Positions 1-8,221 of a stretch of DNA of 64,000 bases are shown here, piece by piece. Under the pieces are notes generated by a model, which ran no database searches, was not told where the DNA came from, and saw only the letters and a program-made list of their open reading frames with translations. Every line of letters begins with the position of its first letter. Positions within the stretch are counted from its first letter, which is position 1. The translations under genes were made by a program, and so were the position numbers. The stretch is from Treponema sp. (GTDB lineage: Bacteria; Spirochaetota; Spirochaetia; Treponematales; Treponemataceae): contig JAFLSR010000001.1 of NCBI GenBank assembly GCA_022510845.1, positions 124,001-188,000 on the forward strand, read 5' to 3'.

Positions 1-288
1 GAAGCGCAAGTTCTGCGCCGCAGGAATTCCGAGCGAAGCGTTCGGCGTAAAATTGAAACTTCCGCCATTTCCAAAACTGAACGAAATAGAGCCAGTGGAA
101 AGCGAGATGTTCATTCCATTGGAAATCGAAGCGGATTTTGAATTCAAAATCGCTTTGTCAACCTTTCCCGAAAGTTCCTGCAAGACAAGGCTGTTTTGGA
201 AATAGCCCAACAACAATCTTTCAAGCGACTCCTGCGCCGACAAAGCGGAAAAAAACGAAAAAATGCAAACAACAACAAAACGCTTCAT
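1..288 (-). CDS. Exported protein, N-terminal 96 residues only (partial)
   Basis: Reading from the ATG at 288 toward the window edge gives 96 open codons with no stop. The protein starts MKRFVVVCIFSFFSALSAQE, a signal peptide with a likely cleavage after ALSA. The mature part begins with a short helix (ESLERLLLGY) and then a Ser/Gly/Asn-rich stretch. This could be the start of an outer-membrane TolC-like or beta-barrel protein, but too little is present to name it. It lies downstream of the TIGR03545 gene on the same strand, separated by two composite hairpin elements that occupy its upstream region. Confidence 0.6.
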   Translation of the reverse strand, partial: MKRFVVVCIFSFFSALSAQESLERLLLGYFQNSLVLQELSGKVDKAILNSKSASISNGMNISLSTGSISFSFGNGGSFNFTPNASLGIPAAQNLRF

Positions 289-295
289 TAAGATT

Positions 296-448
296 TCCGA
301 CATTTTCAAAAATTTCAATTTTTGAAAATGTCGGAAAAGTCATTTCATAGCGAAGCGAGAAATGACAATAAATAGGCGAGTTTTTTTTTTGCAAAGAAAA
401 AAACTCGAAGTTAAAATAAAACGCGCCAAACCAGCGGTTTATTTTAAC
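296..448 (-). repeat. Composite four-hairpin element, order A-B-linker-C-D
   Basis: Four adjacent inverted repeats are visible. A (296-335) is a stem around TTTCAATTT. B (339-366) pairs GTCATTTC with GAAATGAC around an AGCGAAGCG tip. After the linker AATAAATA, C (377-407) pairs CGAGTTTTTT with AAAAAACTCG. D (410-448) pairs GTTAAAATAAA with TTTATTTTAAC around a small CGC/GCG stem. The order is the mirror image of the copies near 13.6 and 49.7 kb. It lies just upstream of the partial gene ending at 288, so it may form its 5' leader. Confidence 0.75.
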
Positions 449-462
449 TGTTCATATATTTT

Positions 463-573
463 CAAGATTTTCAAAAATTTCAATTTTTGAAAATCTCGAA
501 AAAGTCATTTCGCAGCGAAGCGAAAAATCGCAGTCCAAATAAGCCGCGCAAAATCAGCGGCCTGTTTGGACTG
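463..573 (-). repeat. Composite hairpin element lacking module C (A-B-D)
   Basis: This second copy follows the element at 296-448 in the same orientation. A is at about 465-495 with the same TTTCAA tip. B is at about 504-531 and imperfect (GTCATTTCGC...GCGAAAAATCGC). D is at 531-573, where CAGTCCAAATAAGCCGC pairs with GCGGCctGTTTGGACTG around GCAAAATCA. The C hairpin and linker are absent. The D stem sequence is unrelated to that of the neighbouring copy although the fold is the same. Confidence 0.65.
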
Positions 574-656
574 CTTATATTCTACAAACAAAAATCCACG
601 AAAATTGTTGCAGAATTTTTGCGTGCAAATTCAATCAAAATCTTCCACACACAATT

Positions 657-3122
657 TTATTTTTTCAGCAAACCTTTGAGCGCGCTACCAAGGGCATCCT
701 TCGCAGCATCTTCCTTGCTTGAAGATGTTCCTTCATTTTCAGAGCCGGAATTGCTGGAAGAATTTCCGCTCGAAGGCGAGCCTGGAAGCGTAGGAATGCC
801 AGAATTTTTGAGCGCATCTCCGATGGCATCTTTCACGGCGGAAGTGGCTTGGTCACGGACTTCGCCCAAAGCGGCGGCAGCCTGCTCTTTCAATTTTGCC
901 TCAAGTTCGCCTCGCTTTTCGTTCAGCATCTTGTTGATGCCATCCATATTCAAGCCTTGCTCGTTTATCAAATCTTCGATATTCACGAATTCCGAAATCT
1001 TGTCCATGACATCGCCGCATTGCTCGTTCAAAAGTTTCGTGAGTTGCTCTTGCGCTTCCGCAATCAAAATTTTAAGCTCGTTGTTCACAACGGTTCTCAA
1101 AATCGTGTTGAAACGCTTGTCCAAGTCCGAAGAAATTTTCATTACGAACTTGTGCGAATCATCCAAACCAATTTCCAAGCCGACCACAAGCGAATCGATT
1201 GCGCTCAATGCGGCATTATAAAAACGATATGCGATTGCAGGTTCGAATTCATCGGCAGAAAGCGCGAGATGCACCATGTTGAGTTCTCCGCCGATGGAAA
1301 CCGCGCCAGTTCGCTTTACGTTGATGGTTCCGGAAATCATCGTGTTCGAATCCAAATTCAAATACGGCATAGAAAATCCCAGCGGATAATTGTTGCCCGA
1401 ATATTCCACGCCCACAAGCGGATTCGCAGTTTTTGTTCGAGCGTCCACCAAAACTTGGGCTTTGTGCGTGCGAGTTTCGCCTTGCTGATAAGAAGCCGTA
1501 ACCGTGGCTGGTGCGCCGCGCTTGTCCATGTCGCTCGAAATCTGCGTACCGAGCACCGCCACTCCAAGTCCGCTAAAACGAATGTTTTCGATAAGGAATT
1601 TCGGAACGCTGTCGTACTTCCAATAAATGTTCGTGCCGGAAAGCCGTTCGTGGCGCGGCTGCAACAACGCCGCCTGTTTTTGTTCCTCTTTCGAACTGTT
1701 TGAAGACTTGGCTTTGAGTTCCATCGCGTAATTCACGCCTTGCACCAAATAAGGATAGTAACTTCCAGCCATGGCATAAATCGCGGAATCAAGCGCATTG
1801 CTCAATATTTTTGTTCCCGTATCCAAGTTGAATGAAGTGATTTTATCAAGCTGACTTTTTACCAAAGCCGTGTCCGCTTTGAGCGCGTCCGCCACTTGCA
1901 ACGAAATGTCTTTCACTTTAATGGCGTCAGTTTTGACATCTTCGACCACGCCTTTCACAGTGTTCGTCATTTCCTTGCTTTGACTGATGAGCGAGTTCAC
2001 CTGCTCAATCGAAGTTTTTATTTGCATTCCGAAATTCTGGATTTCCACTGGATTTTTCATTTTTGAAAAATCAGTATTGACAATAGAATCCATCTGCTTT
2101 GCGAACGCATTCGTATCGGCGGCGAAATTCTCCACTTGACCTCTGATTTCATCGGGCTTGGCTTTCCAACGCTCGATGGCTTCTTCCACCTGGGCACGTG
2201 TTTCCCGCGCCACTTCCGGCGACTTCAAGTTCTCCTGAACATTCGCAATCATATTGGCAGGATTGTATTCTGCAAAAGCCGCCTCAATCGATTTTCGCGC
2301 GGCTTCAATCGCGGCATCCTTACGCTGATTTATTTCGGCAATCATCGCCTCCACTTGCGGATTCGGCTTGCTTTCTTTTTTCGGCGGCTGAGGCAGTTCG
2401 CCGGAATAAGTGCGGTCGGTGTCAAGAGCCAGCCCCGAAACCTCGATATTGCGCGCGTCGAATTTTCCGCGAAGAAGTTCCGTAAGGTTGAAACTGATTT
2501 CAATCTTATCGATTTGAAAAAGGTTTTTCATAGGAGACTTTTTGTTCGCCTGCTGCAAATTTCCTATCGTTATCGTCGCCCGCATAAACTGAACATTCAC
2601 CCAAGCAATGTCGGTGCGCGCGCCGAACGCCTTTTGCATAACGAACGTAAGCCCCTTTTTTGCGAGCGGATTTTTGAACGTGATTACGGTAAAATACGCC
2701 GAAACAATCAGAATCAGCACTGCCAAAAACGGAACAAGCCTAAAAGAGCCCCTTTGCTTTTTGACATCGCGCGCGACAAGTTTGAGGCGTTTGAAATCGA
2801 TTTTTTCAATCATCTTGTCGCGAGGAATGTAAAGGTATCCGGGCTTTTTCGGATTTTCCTCGAACAAAGACTGCACCAAAGTTTTGTCGCTTGAAACATA
2901 AATCTTTTTGAAAAGTTTTTTTTCGATTCGGTTGGCTTTGTAATTCTTTTTAAGGATGCCGGGAAGTTTTTTCGCGGGAAAAAGTTTTTGCTTTTTCTTT
3001 TTTTTGCCGCCCTCTTCGGGCAAGGAAGTTTTGTCGGCATCCGCTTGCTGAACTGCGCCCTGCTCCTGCGCCGCCAATTCTTCGGAAGATTTTTTTTCTT
3101 CAATATCTTTATCGTTGTCCAT
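657..3122 (-). CDS. TIGR03545 family membrane protein
   Basis: The 821-residue protein has a Lys/Glu-rich charged N-terminus (about 1-130), one membrane segment near 130-155 (LVPFLAVLILIVSAYFTVIT), and a long region resembling AsmA-like or translocation-type proteins. Coiled-coil stretches rich in A/E/K/Q lie around 260-420, and a low-complexity Ser/Gly/Asn tail is near the end. AAGGA precedes the ATG. The family is uncharacterised and is found as a two-gene pair with TIGR03546, which is exactly the arrangement here. An envelope role is inferred from the single N-terminal anchor. It is longer than I recall for typical members. Confidence 0.8.
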   Translation of the reverse strand: MDNDKDIEEKKSSEELAAQEQGAVQQADADKTSLPEEGGKKKKKQKLFPAKKLPGILKKNYKANRIEKKLFKKIYVSSDKTLVQSLFEENPKKPGYLYIPRDKMIEKIDFKRLKLVARDVKKQRGSFRLVPFLAVLILIVSAYFTVITFKNPLAKKGLTFVMQKAFGARTDIAWVNVQFMRATITIGNLQQANKKSPMKNLFQIDKIEISFNLTELLRGKFDARNIEVSGLALDTDRTYSGELPQPPKKESKPNPQVEAMIAEINQRKDAAIEAARKSIEAAFAEYNPANMIANVQENLKSPEVARETRAQVEEAIERWKAKPDEIRGQVENFAADTNAFAKQMDSIVNTDFSKMKNPVEIQNFGMQIKTSIEQVNSLISQSKEMTNTVKGVVEDVKTDAIKVKDISLQVADALKADTALVKSQLDKITSFNLDTGTKILSNALDSAIYAMAGSYYPYLVQGVNYAMELKAKSSNSSKEEQKQAALLQPRHERLSGTNIYWKYDSVPKFLIENIRFSGLGVAVLGTQISSDMDKRGAPATVTASYQQGETRTHKAQVLVDARTKTANPLVGVEYSGNNYPLGFSMPYLNLDSNTMISGTINVKRTGAVSIGGELNMVHLALSADEFEPAIAYRFYNAALSAIDSLVVGLEIGLDDSHKFVMKISSDLDKRFNTILRTVVNNELKILIAEAQEQLTKLLNEQCGDVMDKISEFVNIEDLINEQGLNMDGINKMLNEKRGELEAKLKEQAAAALGEVRDQATSAVKDAIGDALKNSGIPTLPGSPSSGNSSSNSGSENEGTSSSKEDAAKDALGSALKGLLKK

Positions 3123-3209
3123 TTTTTTTCCTTGTGTTTTTAGATTCTTGTCGCAAAATCGCGCCCTGCGAAATTTTCAGAAATCGAAATTTCTGAAATT
3201 CCAAAAAAT

Positions 3210-3728
3210 TTAATTGAATTTGTCTTCAACCGCCTCAAAAAGTTTTCCCAAAAGCGGAAGCTTCTGCACGGCTTTGTGCAAAGGCGACTTTATGAAAGTG
3301 GGCGCAACGTGCTTTCGCCAGAATCGCACGAAAAAATACCCCACCACAAAAATCGGAATGTACAAAGCCAATGTGAACGCCAACGACCCCATCACAATCG
3401 TGTTGTTGAATTTTGTGAATCCCACGAACGGAATGTCGATGAGCCATGCAAAAACATTTTCAAAAGGTTTGTAAGTCAAAATCGAATATCCAATCGAGGC
3501 GAAAGTCGGATCAAGCATCCATGCAAAATACGAAACAATCAAAAGAGTAATGCCATAAGTCGGCTTGTGTAGACGCACAAAAAGAAAAAATACGAAAATC
3601 ATATACCAAAGCGCGTTTGTTTTTGGCATAAAACCAAGCATCGTCCCCAAAGCGAACGCATGGGCAATTTCGGCTGGGTTAGTATTGGCGTTGAGCGCCT
3701 TAAAAAAACCAGAAATCCACTTGAACAT
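3210..3728 (-). CDS. TIGR03546 family protein (DUF2062-like membrane protein)
   Basis: The 172-residue polytopic protein starts MFKWISGFFKALNANTNPAE, then HAFALGTMLGFMPKTNALWY, the DUF2062-like motif of this family, followed by about four hydrophobic segments. GGAGG precedes the ATG. It is the first gene of the pair with the TIGR03545 gene, 87 bp downstream on the same strand. The pairing is known for the families; no biochemical function is established. A hairpin of the A type (GAAATTTTCAGAAA...TTTCTGAAATTC, about 3172-3205) lies between the two genes. Confidence 0.8.
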   Translation of the reverse strand: MFKWISGFFKALNANTNPAEIAHAFALGTMLGFMPKTNALWYMIFVFFLFVRLHKPTYGITLLIVSYFAWMLDPTFASIGYSILTYKPFENVFAWLIDIPFVGFTKFNNTIVMGSLAFTLALYIPIFVVGYFFVRFWRKHVAPTFIKSPLHKAVQKLPLLGKLFEAVEDKFN

Positions 3729-4029
3729 TTTTCCTCCAAATTTTTATGATTGCAAAAAAATTGTCGCAAACTTTAAATGTTTCCGAATGAGTTTAGCAGT
3801 ACGGCGAAGAACGAGCGTCAACAAGCAAGCCATTTCAAAAACGCCCGCACACCCATCGGGCGCGTAAAATTCCCTCAATTATAATCATACCTCATCTTGC
3901 CAAAGTGTGTCAAGTGCGTACAAAAATCATAGCGCGCCTTCAATTTTTTTACGAATTTTTAGCACGAGGGAAAAGACTTGTTTGTTTTCTTACAGTGAAG
4001 AAGGCATCACTTTTCAAACCGTATAAAAG

Positions 4030-4086
4030 CGCGATTTTGCAGCAAAGTGAAAAATCGCTTTACAAATTCCAAAAATGTGATACAAT
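4030..4086 (+). promoter_or_regulatory. Solitary B-type hairpin and sigma70-like promoter upstream of adk
   Basis: A hairpin at 4030-4057 (GCGATTTT...AAAATCGC with AGCAAAG at the tip) matches module B of the composite elements. It is followed by TTTACA (4059-4064), a 16-nt spacer and TACAAT (4081-4086). This is the best promoter in the 554-bp gap between 3728 and 4283 and would give adk a leader of about 190 nt containing the next hairpin element. The rest of 3729-4030 shows no convincing ORF or RNA. Confidence 0.5.
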
Positions 4087-4112
4087 GAATATGGACAAGA
4101 ACTTTTTTAAGA

Positions 4113-4268
4113 GTTTGTCAAAGACACCGCACAAATGCTGTGCGACAAGTTGCTACCGAGTGTTTTGCTTTTTAAGTTTGCGTTGCAAACTTTCATAATT
4201 ATTGCGCGTTCTCATTTCATTGCGAACGCGCGCTGAAAACACATTTGAAAAATTTCAAATGTGTTTTC
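4113..4268 (+). repeat. Composite hairpin element in the adk leader (D-C-B-A)
   Basis: The D-like hairpin is at about 4115-4148 (TTGTC...CGCAC aaatgct GTGCG ACAA). The C-like hairpin AAGTTTGC gtt GCAAACTT is at 4173-4191. A linker ATAATTATT follows, then B at 4204-4231 (GCGCGTTC...GAACGCGC) and A at 4235-4268 (GAAAACACATTTGAAA/TTTCAAATGTGTTTTC). Hairpin A ends only a few bases before the adk ribosome binding site, so its folding could influence adk translation. Confidence 0.6.
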
Positions 4269-4282
4269 ACCAGGAGAACAAA

Positions 4283-4912
4283 ATGAATTTTATTTTTCTC
4301 GGACCGCCGGGAGCGGGAAAAGGCTCGCTCGCAGTAAAAGTCGCGCAAGATTATAAGATTCCCCACATTTCCACGGGCGATATTTTCCGCGCCGCAATCA
4401 AAAACCAGACCGAACTTGGCAAAAAAGTGAAGTCCATCATAGACGGCGGCGGACTTGTAAGCGACGAGATTACTTGCGCGCTCGTCAAAGAACGCTTGGC
4501 GGAGGCAGACTGCAAGAACGGCTTCATCCTCGACGGCTTCCCGCGGACAATCCCGCAGGCGGACGCGCTCGCAGAATTCTGCCCTGATGTCGTCTGCGTG
4601 AATTTCGTGATTGACGAAGACGTTGTAATCAACCGCCTGAGCACGCGCCGCGTCTGCAAAAAGTGCGGAGCGAATTTCAACATTCTCACAAAGCCGCCGA
4701 AGACTGAAGGCGTTTGCGACGAATGCGGCGGCGAACTTTACCAGCGCGACGACGACAAGTCCGAATCGATTATGCATCGAATGGAAGTTTACCGCGAGCA
4801 GACTGAGCCGCTCATCGAGTATTATCGCGCCAAAGGCAAACTCACCGACATCGACGGCGCAATCCAAACCGAAGAACTGCTCGGAAAATTCAAGGAAACG
4901 TTCAAGGCGTAA
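4283..4912 (+). CDS. adk: Adenylate kinase
   Basis: The 209-residue enzyme catalyses ATP + AMP to 2 ADP in the cytosol. It shows the P-loop GPPGAGKGSLA near the N-terminus, the AMP-binding STGDIFRAAI, the LDGFPRT motif, and a zinc-type LID with two Cys pairs (CKKCG...CDECGG), followed by YYRAKGKL. The ATG at 4283 is chosen because CAGGAGAAC lies 7 nt upstream and the protein then begins MNFIFLGPPG. The open frame extends farther upstream only through hairpin-element sequence. A strong terminator follows. Confidence 0.97.
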   Translation: MNFIFLGPPGAGKGSLAVKVAQDYKIPHISTGDIFRAAIKNQTELGKKVKSIIDGGGLVSDEITCALVKERLAEADCKNGFILDGFPRTIPQADALAEFCPDVVCVNFVIDEDVVINRLSTRRVCKKCGANFNILTKPPKTEGVCDECGGELYQRDDDKSESIMHRMEVYREQTEPLIEYYRAKGKLTDIDGAIQTEELLGKFKETFKA

Positions 4913-4943
4913 AATTCAGTTTGAGCGCAATCAAACAAAGCAT

Positions 4944-4975
4944 AAAAAAAGCCGCGCATTCAGCGCGGCTTTTTT
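4944..4975. terminator. Bidirectional intrinsic terminator between adk and rlpA
   Basis: The stem GCCGCGC attca GCGCGGC is flanked by A7 on the left and T6 on the right, so it can terminate adk from the left and the convergent rlpA from the right. Confidence 0.9.
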
Positions 4976-5024
4976 CAATTTATTTTCGCCATACAAATTT
5001 CGCAAGGCAAAGTTTTTGTCGTTT

Positions 5025-5711
5025 TCAGTCCTTGCGCTCTTTTACCAAATATTCGGTGTAGCCTTTTGCTTCCAAAAGTTCGAGTTGCGGCAACACTTCT
5101 TCGGTGGCGAGGTCGCGGATAATCACGCGTGTAACGTCTTTCGTGGTCTGATAGGCAAGGCTTTTTATTCCAGCCTTCTGCGCTTTCTTTGCAAAAAGTT
5201 CCGCGTTCAACCTGGAAGAAAACGCCGCAAGCTGGATGTCCCAATGCTGCGCGAACGCATTGTCCGCGATGATTTTTTCTTGGACAGCAACTCCGCTGCT
5301 TTTTGCCACAACTGGCGCGGTAGAAAGGACGCTTTCTTTTTCACCCAAAATCTCCAAAGAAACCCGAGCCGTTCCGCTGGAAAGCATTCCCAACTGAGAA
5401 GCGGCGGCTTTGGAAACATCGATTTCGCGTCCTGCCACAAACGGACCGCGGTCGTTGATTCGCACCACTACTGATTTTCCGTTGTCCAAATTCGTCACTT
5501 TTACCATCGTGTTGAATGGCAACGATTTGTGCGCGGCAGTGAATGCGTACATATCAAAAGTTTCACCGTTCGAAGTCTTGCGTCCGTGGAACTTATCGGC
5601 ATAATAAGAAGCGACAGCATTTGACTTGTAAACGCCAACAGCATTGGCAGCAAAAGTTGCTGCGCAAAGTCCAACAGCCAAAGTAAGGCAAAAAATTGAT
5701 TTCTTGTTCAT
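5025..5711 (-). CDS. rlpA: RlpA-like septal ring lytic transglycosylase with SPOR domain
   Basis: The 228-residue exported protein has a signal peptide ([21 protein letters not shown]), then a double-psi beta-barrel with [17 protein letters not shown] and VRINDRGPF, the RlpA hallmarks. A C-terminal SPOR-like domain follows ([20 protein letters not shown], then TRVIIRDL). RlpA family enzymes cleave peptidoglycan strands lacking stem peptides, and SPOR domains bind such denuded glycan at the division site. The ATG at 5711 is chosen because the signal peptide begins there; the upstream extension is repeat-derived. No clear ribosome binding site is seen. Confidence 0.9.
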   Translation of the reverse strand: MNKKSIFCLTLAVGLCAATFAANAVGVYKSNAVASYYADKFHGRKTSNGETFDMYAFTAAHKSLPFNTMVKVTNLDNGKSVVVRINDRGPFVAGREIDVSKAAASQLGMLSSGTARVSLEILGEKESVLSTAPVVAKSSGVAVQEKIIADNAFAQHWDIQLAAFSSRLNAELFAKKAQKAGIKSLAYQTTKDVTRVIIRDLATEEVLPQLELLEAKGYTEYLVKERKD

Positions 5712-5810
5712 ACTAAAATTGTCGGAGAATTGCGAAATTTGTTTAGATTTTTTTGGAAAATCAAGTGCCGTGGCGCAAGCGATTTTGAGATGTATCAAAA
5801 TTCCGCGAAT

Positions 5811-5916
5811 GGGAGGGGGCGTTATGGGGGAGCCCCCTCCCATAAGAAGGGGTAGCGGAAAAGTTGGGAGCGAAGCGAACGACTTTGGAGCGAGGGGAAG
5901 GCTTTCCCCTCACCCT
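5811..5916. repeat. G-rich palindromic intergenic repeat (family 2)
   Basis: A perfect 12-bp stem (ATGGGAGGGGGC...GCCCCCTCCCAT, 5811-5842) is followed by GGGGTAGCGGAAAAG and then GACTTTGGAGCGAGGGG with a GGGGAAGGCTTTCCCC hairpin (about 5894-5909). The same building blocks recur near 29.6, 31.0 and 54.75 kb (the last inverted). It lies between the divergent rlpA and smpB genes. Confidence 0.7.
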
Positions 5917-5937
5917 TTTTCCTGACACGCCCAAGTC

Positions 5938-5966
5938 TTGCAAAGAAAGCAAAAATGCGTTATATT
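5938..5966 (+). promoter_or_regulatory. smpB promoter predicting a leaderless mRNA
   Basis: TTGCAA (5938-5943), a 17-nt spacer and TATATT (5961-5966) lie 6 nt before the ATG at 5973. The predicted transcription start therefore coincides with the A of the start codon. Confidence 0.65.
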
Positions 5967-5972
5967 TATTAT

Positions 5973-6434
5973 ATGGCGGAAGGCTCGAAAAAAATTGCGG
6001 AAAACAGAAAGGCTCGCTTCAATTATTTTGTGGAAGACAGCATCGAATGCGGAGTCGTTTTGGAAGGCACAGAAGTCAAATCCGTAAAAAGCGGAAATAT
6101 TTCATTTTCCGATTCTTTTGCCGAAATTATAAACAGCGAAGTTTGGCTCAAAAATTTTCACATCAGCGAATATTCTTTTTCATCTGTGTTCAACCACAAT
6201 CCCGCTCGTCCGAAAAAACTGCTTTTACACCGTGATCAGATAAAGCGGCTGGTTCGAAAAACCGATGAAAAAGGTTACACGCTCATTCCGCTTGACGTTT
6301 ATCTGAAAAACGGAAGGGTAAAAATTTCGCTCGGCGTATGCAAGGGCAAAAAACTTTTCGACAAACGCGAGACAATAAAATCGCGCGATATAGAAAGAGA
6401 CATCGCAAGAGATTTCAAAAAGTCGCTTGGCTAA
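5973..6434 (+). CDS. smpB: SsrA-binding protein SmpB
   Basis: The protein binds tmRNA and delivers it to stalled ribosomes. Family motifs are clear: ENRKARFNYFVEDSIECGVV, LEGTEVKSVKSGNISFSDSFAEI, FNHNPARPKKLLLH, and KISLGVCKGKKLFDKRE, with a basic C-terminus ending FKKSLG. The start MAEGSKKIAENRKA at 5973 fits the family, giving 153 residues. An in-frame ATG at 5955 would add six residues and has only a weak AAAGAAAG upstream. The -10 box lies between the two ATGs, so 5973 is preferred. No tmRNA gene is visible in the window. Confidence 0.95.
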   Translation: MAEGSKKIAENRKARFNYFVEDSIECGVVLEGTEVKSVKSGNISFSDSFAEIINSEVWLKNFHISEYSFSSVFNHNPARPKKLLLHRDQIKRLVRKTDEKGYTLIPLDVYLKNGRVKISLGVCKGKKLFDKRETIKSRDIERDIARDFKKSLG

Positions 6435-6446
6435 ATAAGAGGCAAG

Positions 6447-7358
6447 ATGTTTGGAAAATTGAGGGCGCATACAATAATTCTGCTCATCTCCACAAGCCTG
6501 GCGTTCGCGCAGGGTTCGGCAGAAAAAAAATATCCGCTTCATTATTACGGCATTTTTTCAAACATCAGCGACCAGAACATACTGAACATGATGCAAGATT
6601 TGTTTGTGGCGCAAATCCGCGGAATAAACTACATTTCGTTGGAAGACAATCGGAACAGCGAGACAAAGAAATCTTTTTCAACCATTTTTCCAAATCAGGA
6701 CGAAGCGGAATTTTTTTCTTATTTGGAAGAACACGAGCAATTCAAAGGTGATGCGATTTTATTCTACGCGCGCATTTTCCGACCCTACTCCGAAGAAAAA
6801 TGGGAATGCACTTTTTTCGCAAAAAACACGCATGACAAAAATATTTTTTCCCAAACAAAAATTTATGATTCGCATTATAAAATTTTTTTGGACGCGAAGA
6901 TGCTCATACAAAACGTGGTGGCAGAAGCAAGCGGCAACGCCAGCATTGAAGAGTCCGCAACCCAACCCAAACAAGTCGAACGCTCCGCGACGCTGAATGT
7001 GGAAAACATCGCCGGCACTTGGAGCGGAGAGGATGAAATTTCAAAAATAATTTTGCTGCGGAGCGGACGCGGTTTTGTCGTGTTTACGAATGGCGCGACC
7101 ATGAACATCAACATCCAGTTATCGGGCGAAAGCTCAGGCCAAAAATTTCGCATGGTTCAACAAGACAAATTCAACGCTTCTTTCTATCCCGACATCGAAC
7201 GAAAAACCGTTCTCGCCTATGCCGAAGACGCCGCGCCAATCGAATGGAATCTTTCGATGACCGCGCAGGGCACTTTGGTGGGTACAAAAAAAACGCTTGT
7301 TGCATCGGCAGGCGGCGTTGAACAAAAAAATGTAAATGTTGTTTGGAAGAGAAAATAA
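6447..7358 (+). CDS. Exported protein of unknown function
   Basis: The 303-residue protein has a signal peptide (hydrophobic core IILLISTSLAFA, likely cleaved before QGS). The mature part begins PLHYYGIFSNISDQNILNMM and has a C-terminal beta-rich region starting about residue 185 (NIAGTWSGEDEISKIILL) that reads like a small lipocalin-type or quantity-sensing barrel. I do not recognise the family. AGAGGC precedes the ATG, 12 bp after smpB. Its TAA overlaps the deoC ATG (TAATG), so the two are translationally coupled. Confidence 0.75.
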   Translation: MFGKLRAHTIILLISTSLAFAQGSAEKKYPLHYYGIFSNISDQNILNMMQDLFVAQIRGINYISLEDNRNSETKKSFSTIFPNQDEAEFFSYLEEHEQFKGDAILFYARIFRPYSEEKWECTFFAKNTHDKNIFSQTKIYDSHYKIFLDAKMLIQNVVAEASGNASIEESATQPKQVERSATLNVENIAGTWSGEDEISKIILLRSGRGFVVFTNGATMNINIQLSGESSGQKFRMVQQDKFNASFYPDIERKTVLAYAEDAAPIEWNLSMTAQGTLVGTKKTLVASAGGVEQKNVNVVWKRK

Positions 7359-8083
7359 TGGAAAAAGAAGCACTTGCTAAAATCATCGACCACACTTTGC
7401 TCTCGCCCACTGCGACGAAATCTCAAATCGAAAAACTTTGCGATGAGGCGGCACAAAACAAATTCGCTTCGGTTTGCGTGAATCCAATTTGGGTAAAATT
7501 TTGTGCAGAAAAATTGCGCGGAACAGGAGTCGCAGTTTGCACGGTAATCGGATTTCCGTTGGGAGCGGACAAAACCGAAGTGAAGACGTTCGCCACATCG
7601 AGCGCGGTTTTGGACGGCGCGGACGAAATCGACATGGTGCTGAATGTTGGAAAGGCAAAAGAAGGCGACTTTGAATTCGTGCAGGACGAAATCGAACAAG
7701 TCGTGAATGCGGCGAAAAGCGCAGGAGAAGCAAACGGCAAAAAAGTCCTTGTGAAAGTGATTTTGGAAACCTGCCTTTTGACTGACATCGAAATCGAAAA
7801 ATGCTGCCTTGCCGCGAAGTCTGCCCGCGCGGATTTTGTAAAGACCAGCACTGGATTCGCCGCGCCAAAAGACAAAAAAGGCGAACCCCTCCCAAACGGC
7901 GCGAGCGTGCACCATATCGCGCTCATGCGAAAGACAGTCGGCAGCGCGTTGGGCGTAAAGGCAAGCGGCGGAATCCGCACGGCGCAATTCGCTCAAGAAT
8001 TGGTGGAAGCAGGCGCGACAAGGCTCGGCACTTCAAACGGAATCGCAATAATTGCAGAATGTTTAAACTTGCCACAGAGATAG
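7358..8083 (+). CDS. deoC: Deoxyribose-phosphate aldolase
   Basis: The 241-residue class I aldolase splits 2-deoxyribose 5-phosphate into glyceraldehyde 3-phosphate and acetaldehyde in deoxynucleoside catabolism. Motifs visible are IDHTLLSPTAT, SVCVNPIW, CTVIGFPLG, EIDMVLNVG, KVILETCLLTD, the Schiff-base lysine region DFVKTSTGF, and VKASGGIRT. GGAAGAG lies before the ATG at 7358, which overlaps the upstream stop. The last codons (CLNLPQR) fall inside the left arm of a D-type hairpin (8061-8098), so the C-terminus is partly element-encoded. Confidence 0.95.
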   Translation: MEKEALAKIIDHTLLSPTATKSQIEKLCDEAAQNKFASVCVNPIWVKFCAEKLRGTGVAVCTVIGFPLGADKTEVKTFATSSAVLDGADEIDMVLNVGKAKEGDFEFVQDEIEQVVNAAKSAGEANGKKVLVKVILETCLLTDIEIEKCCLAAKSARADFVKTSTGFAAPKDKKGEPLPNGASVHHIALMRKTVGSALGVKASGGIRTAQFAQELVEAGATRLGTSNGIAIIAECLNLPQR

Positions 8084-8163
8084 TGTTACAAGTTTAACTT
8101 CGAGTTTTTGTTTCGCAAAAAACTCGCTTATTGATTGTCATTTCTCGCCTCGCTACAAAATAA
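8061..8163 (+). repeat. Composite hairpin element overlapping the deoC 3' end (D-C-B)
   Basis: D is at 8061-8098 (GTTTAAACTTG...CAAGTTTAAC) and contains the deoC stop codon. C is at 8101-8126 (CGAGTTTTTG...CAAAAAACTCG), followed by the linker CTTATTGATT and a decayed B (8137-8163, GTCATTTCTCGC...AAAATAAC). A is not recognisable. Confidence 0.65.
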
Positions 8164-8188
8164 CATTTTTTTGAATCCGAAAAATCAC

Positions 8189-8209
8189 ATACCCCATACC
8201 CGTATATGG
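8189..8209. promoter_or_regulatory. Orphan CsoR-type operator-like site
   Basis: ATACCCCATACCCGTATA at 8189-8206 is identical to 18 nt overlapping the csoR promoter at 13294-13311. Here it lies between the convergent 3' ends of deoC and the MBL gene, with no promoter hexamers at correct spacing. It may be a relic of a second copper-regulated site. Confidence 0.45.
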
Positions 8210-8221
8210 TATATTGAATTT

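Noticed and set aside
849..2894. Long + strand open frames opposite the TIGR03545 gene
   Set aside because: They have no ribosome binding site and compositions typical of shadow frames (Arg/His/Phe-rich). The minus-strand gene has a clear family match.
3905..4198. 97-codon + strand frame upstream of adk
   Set aside because: It runs through the promoter and hairpin element, has no ribosome binding site and shows no domain-like sequence.
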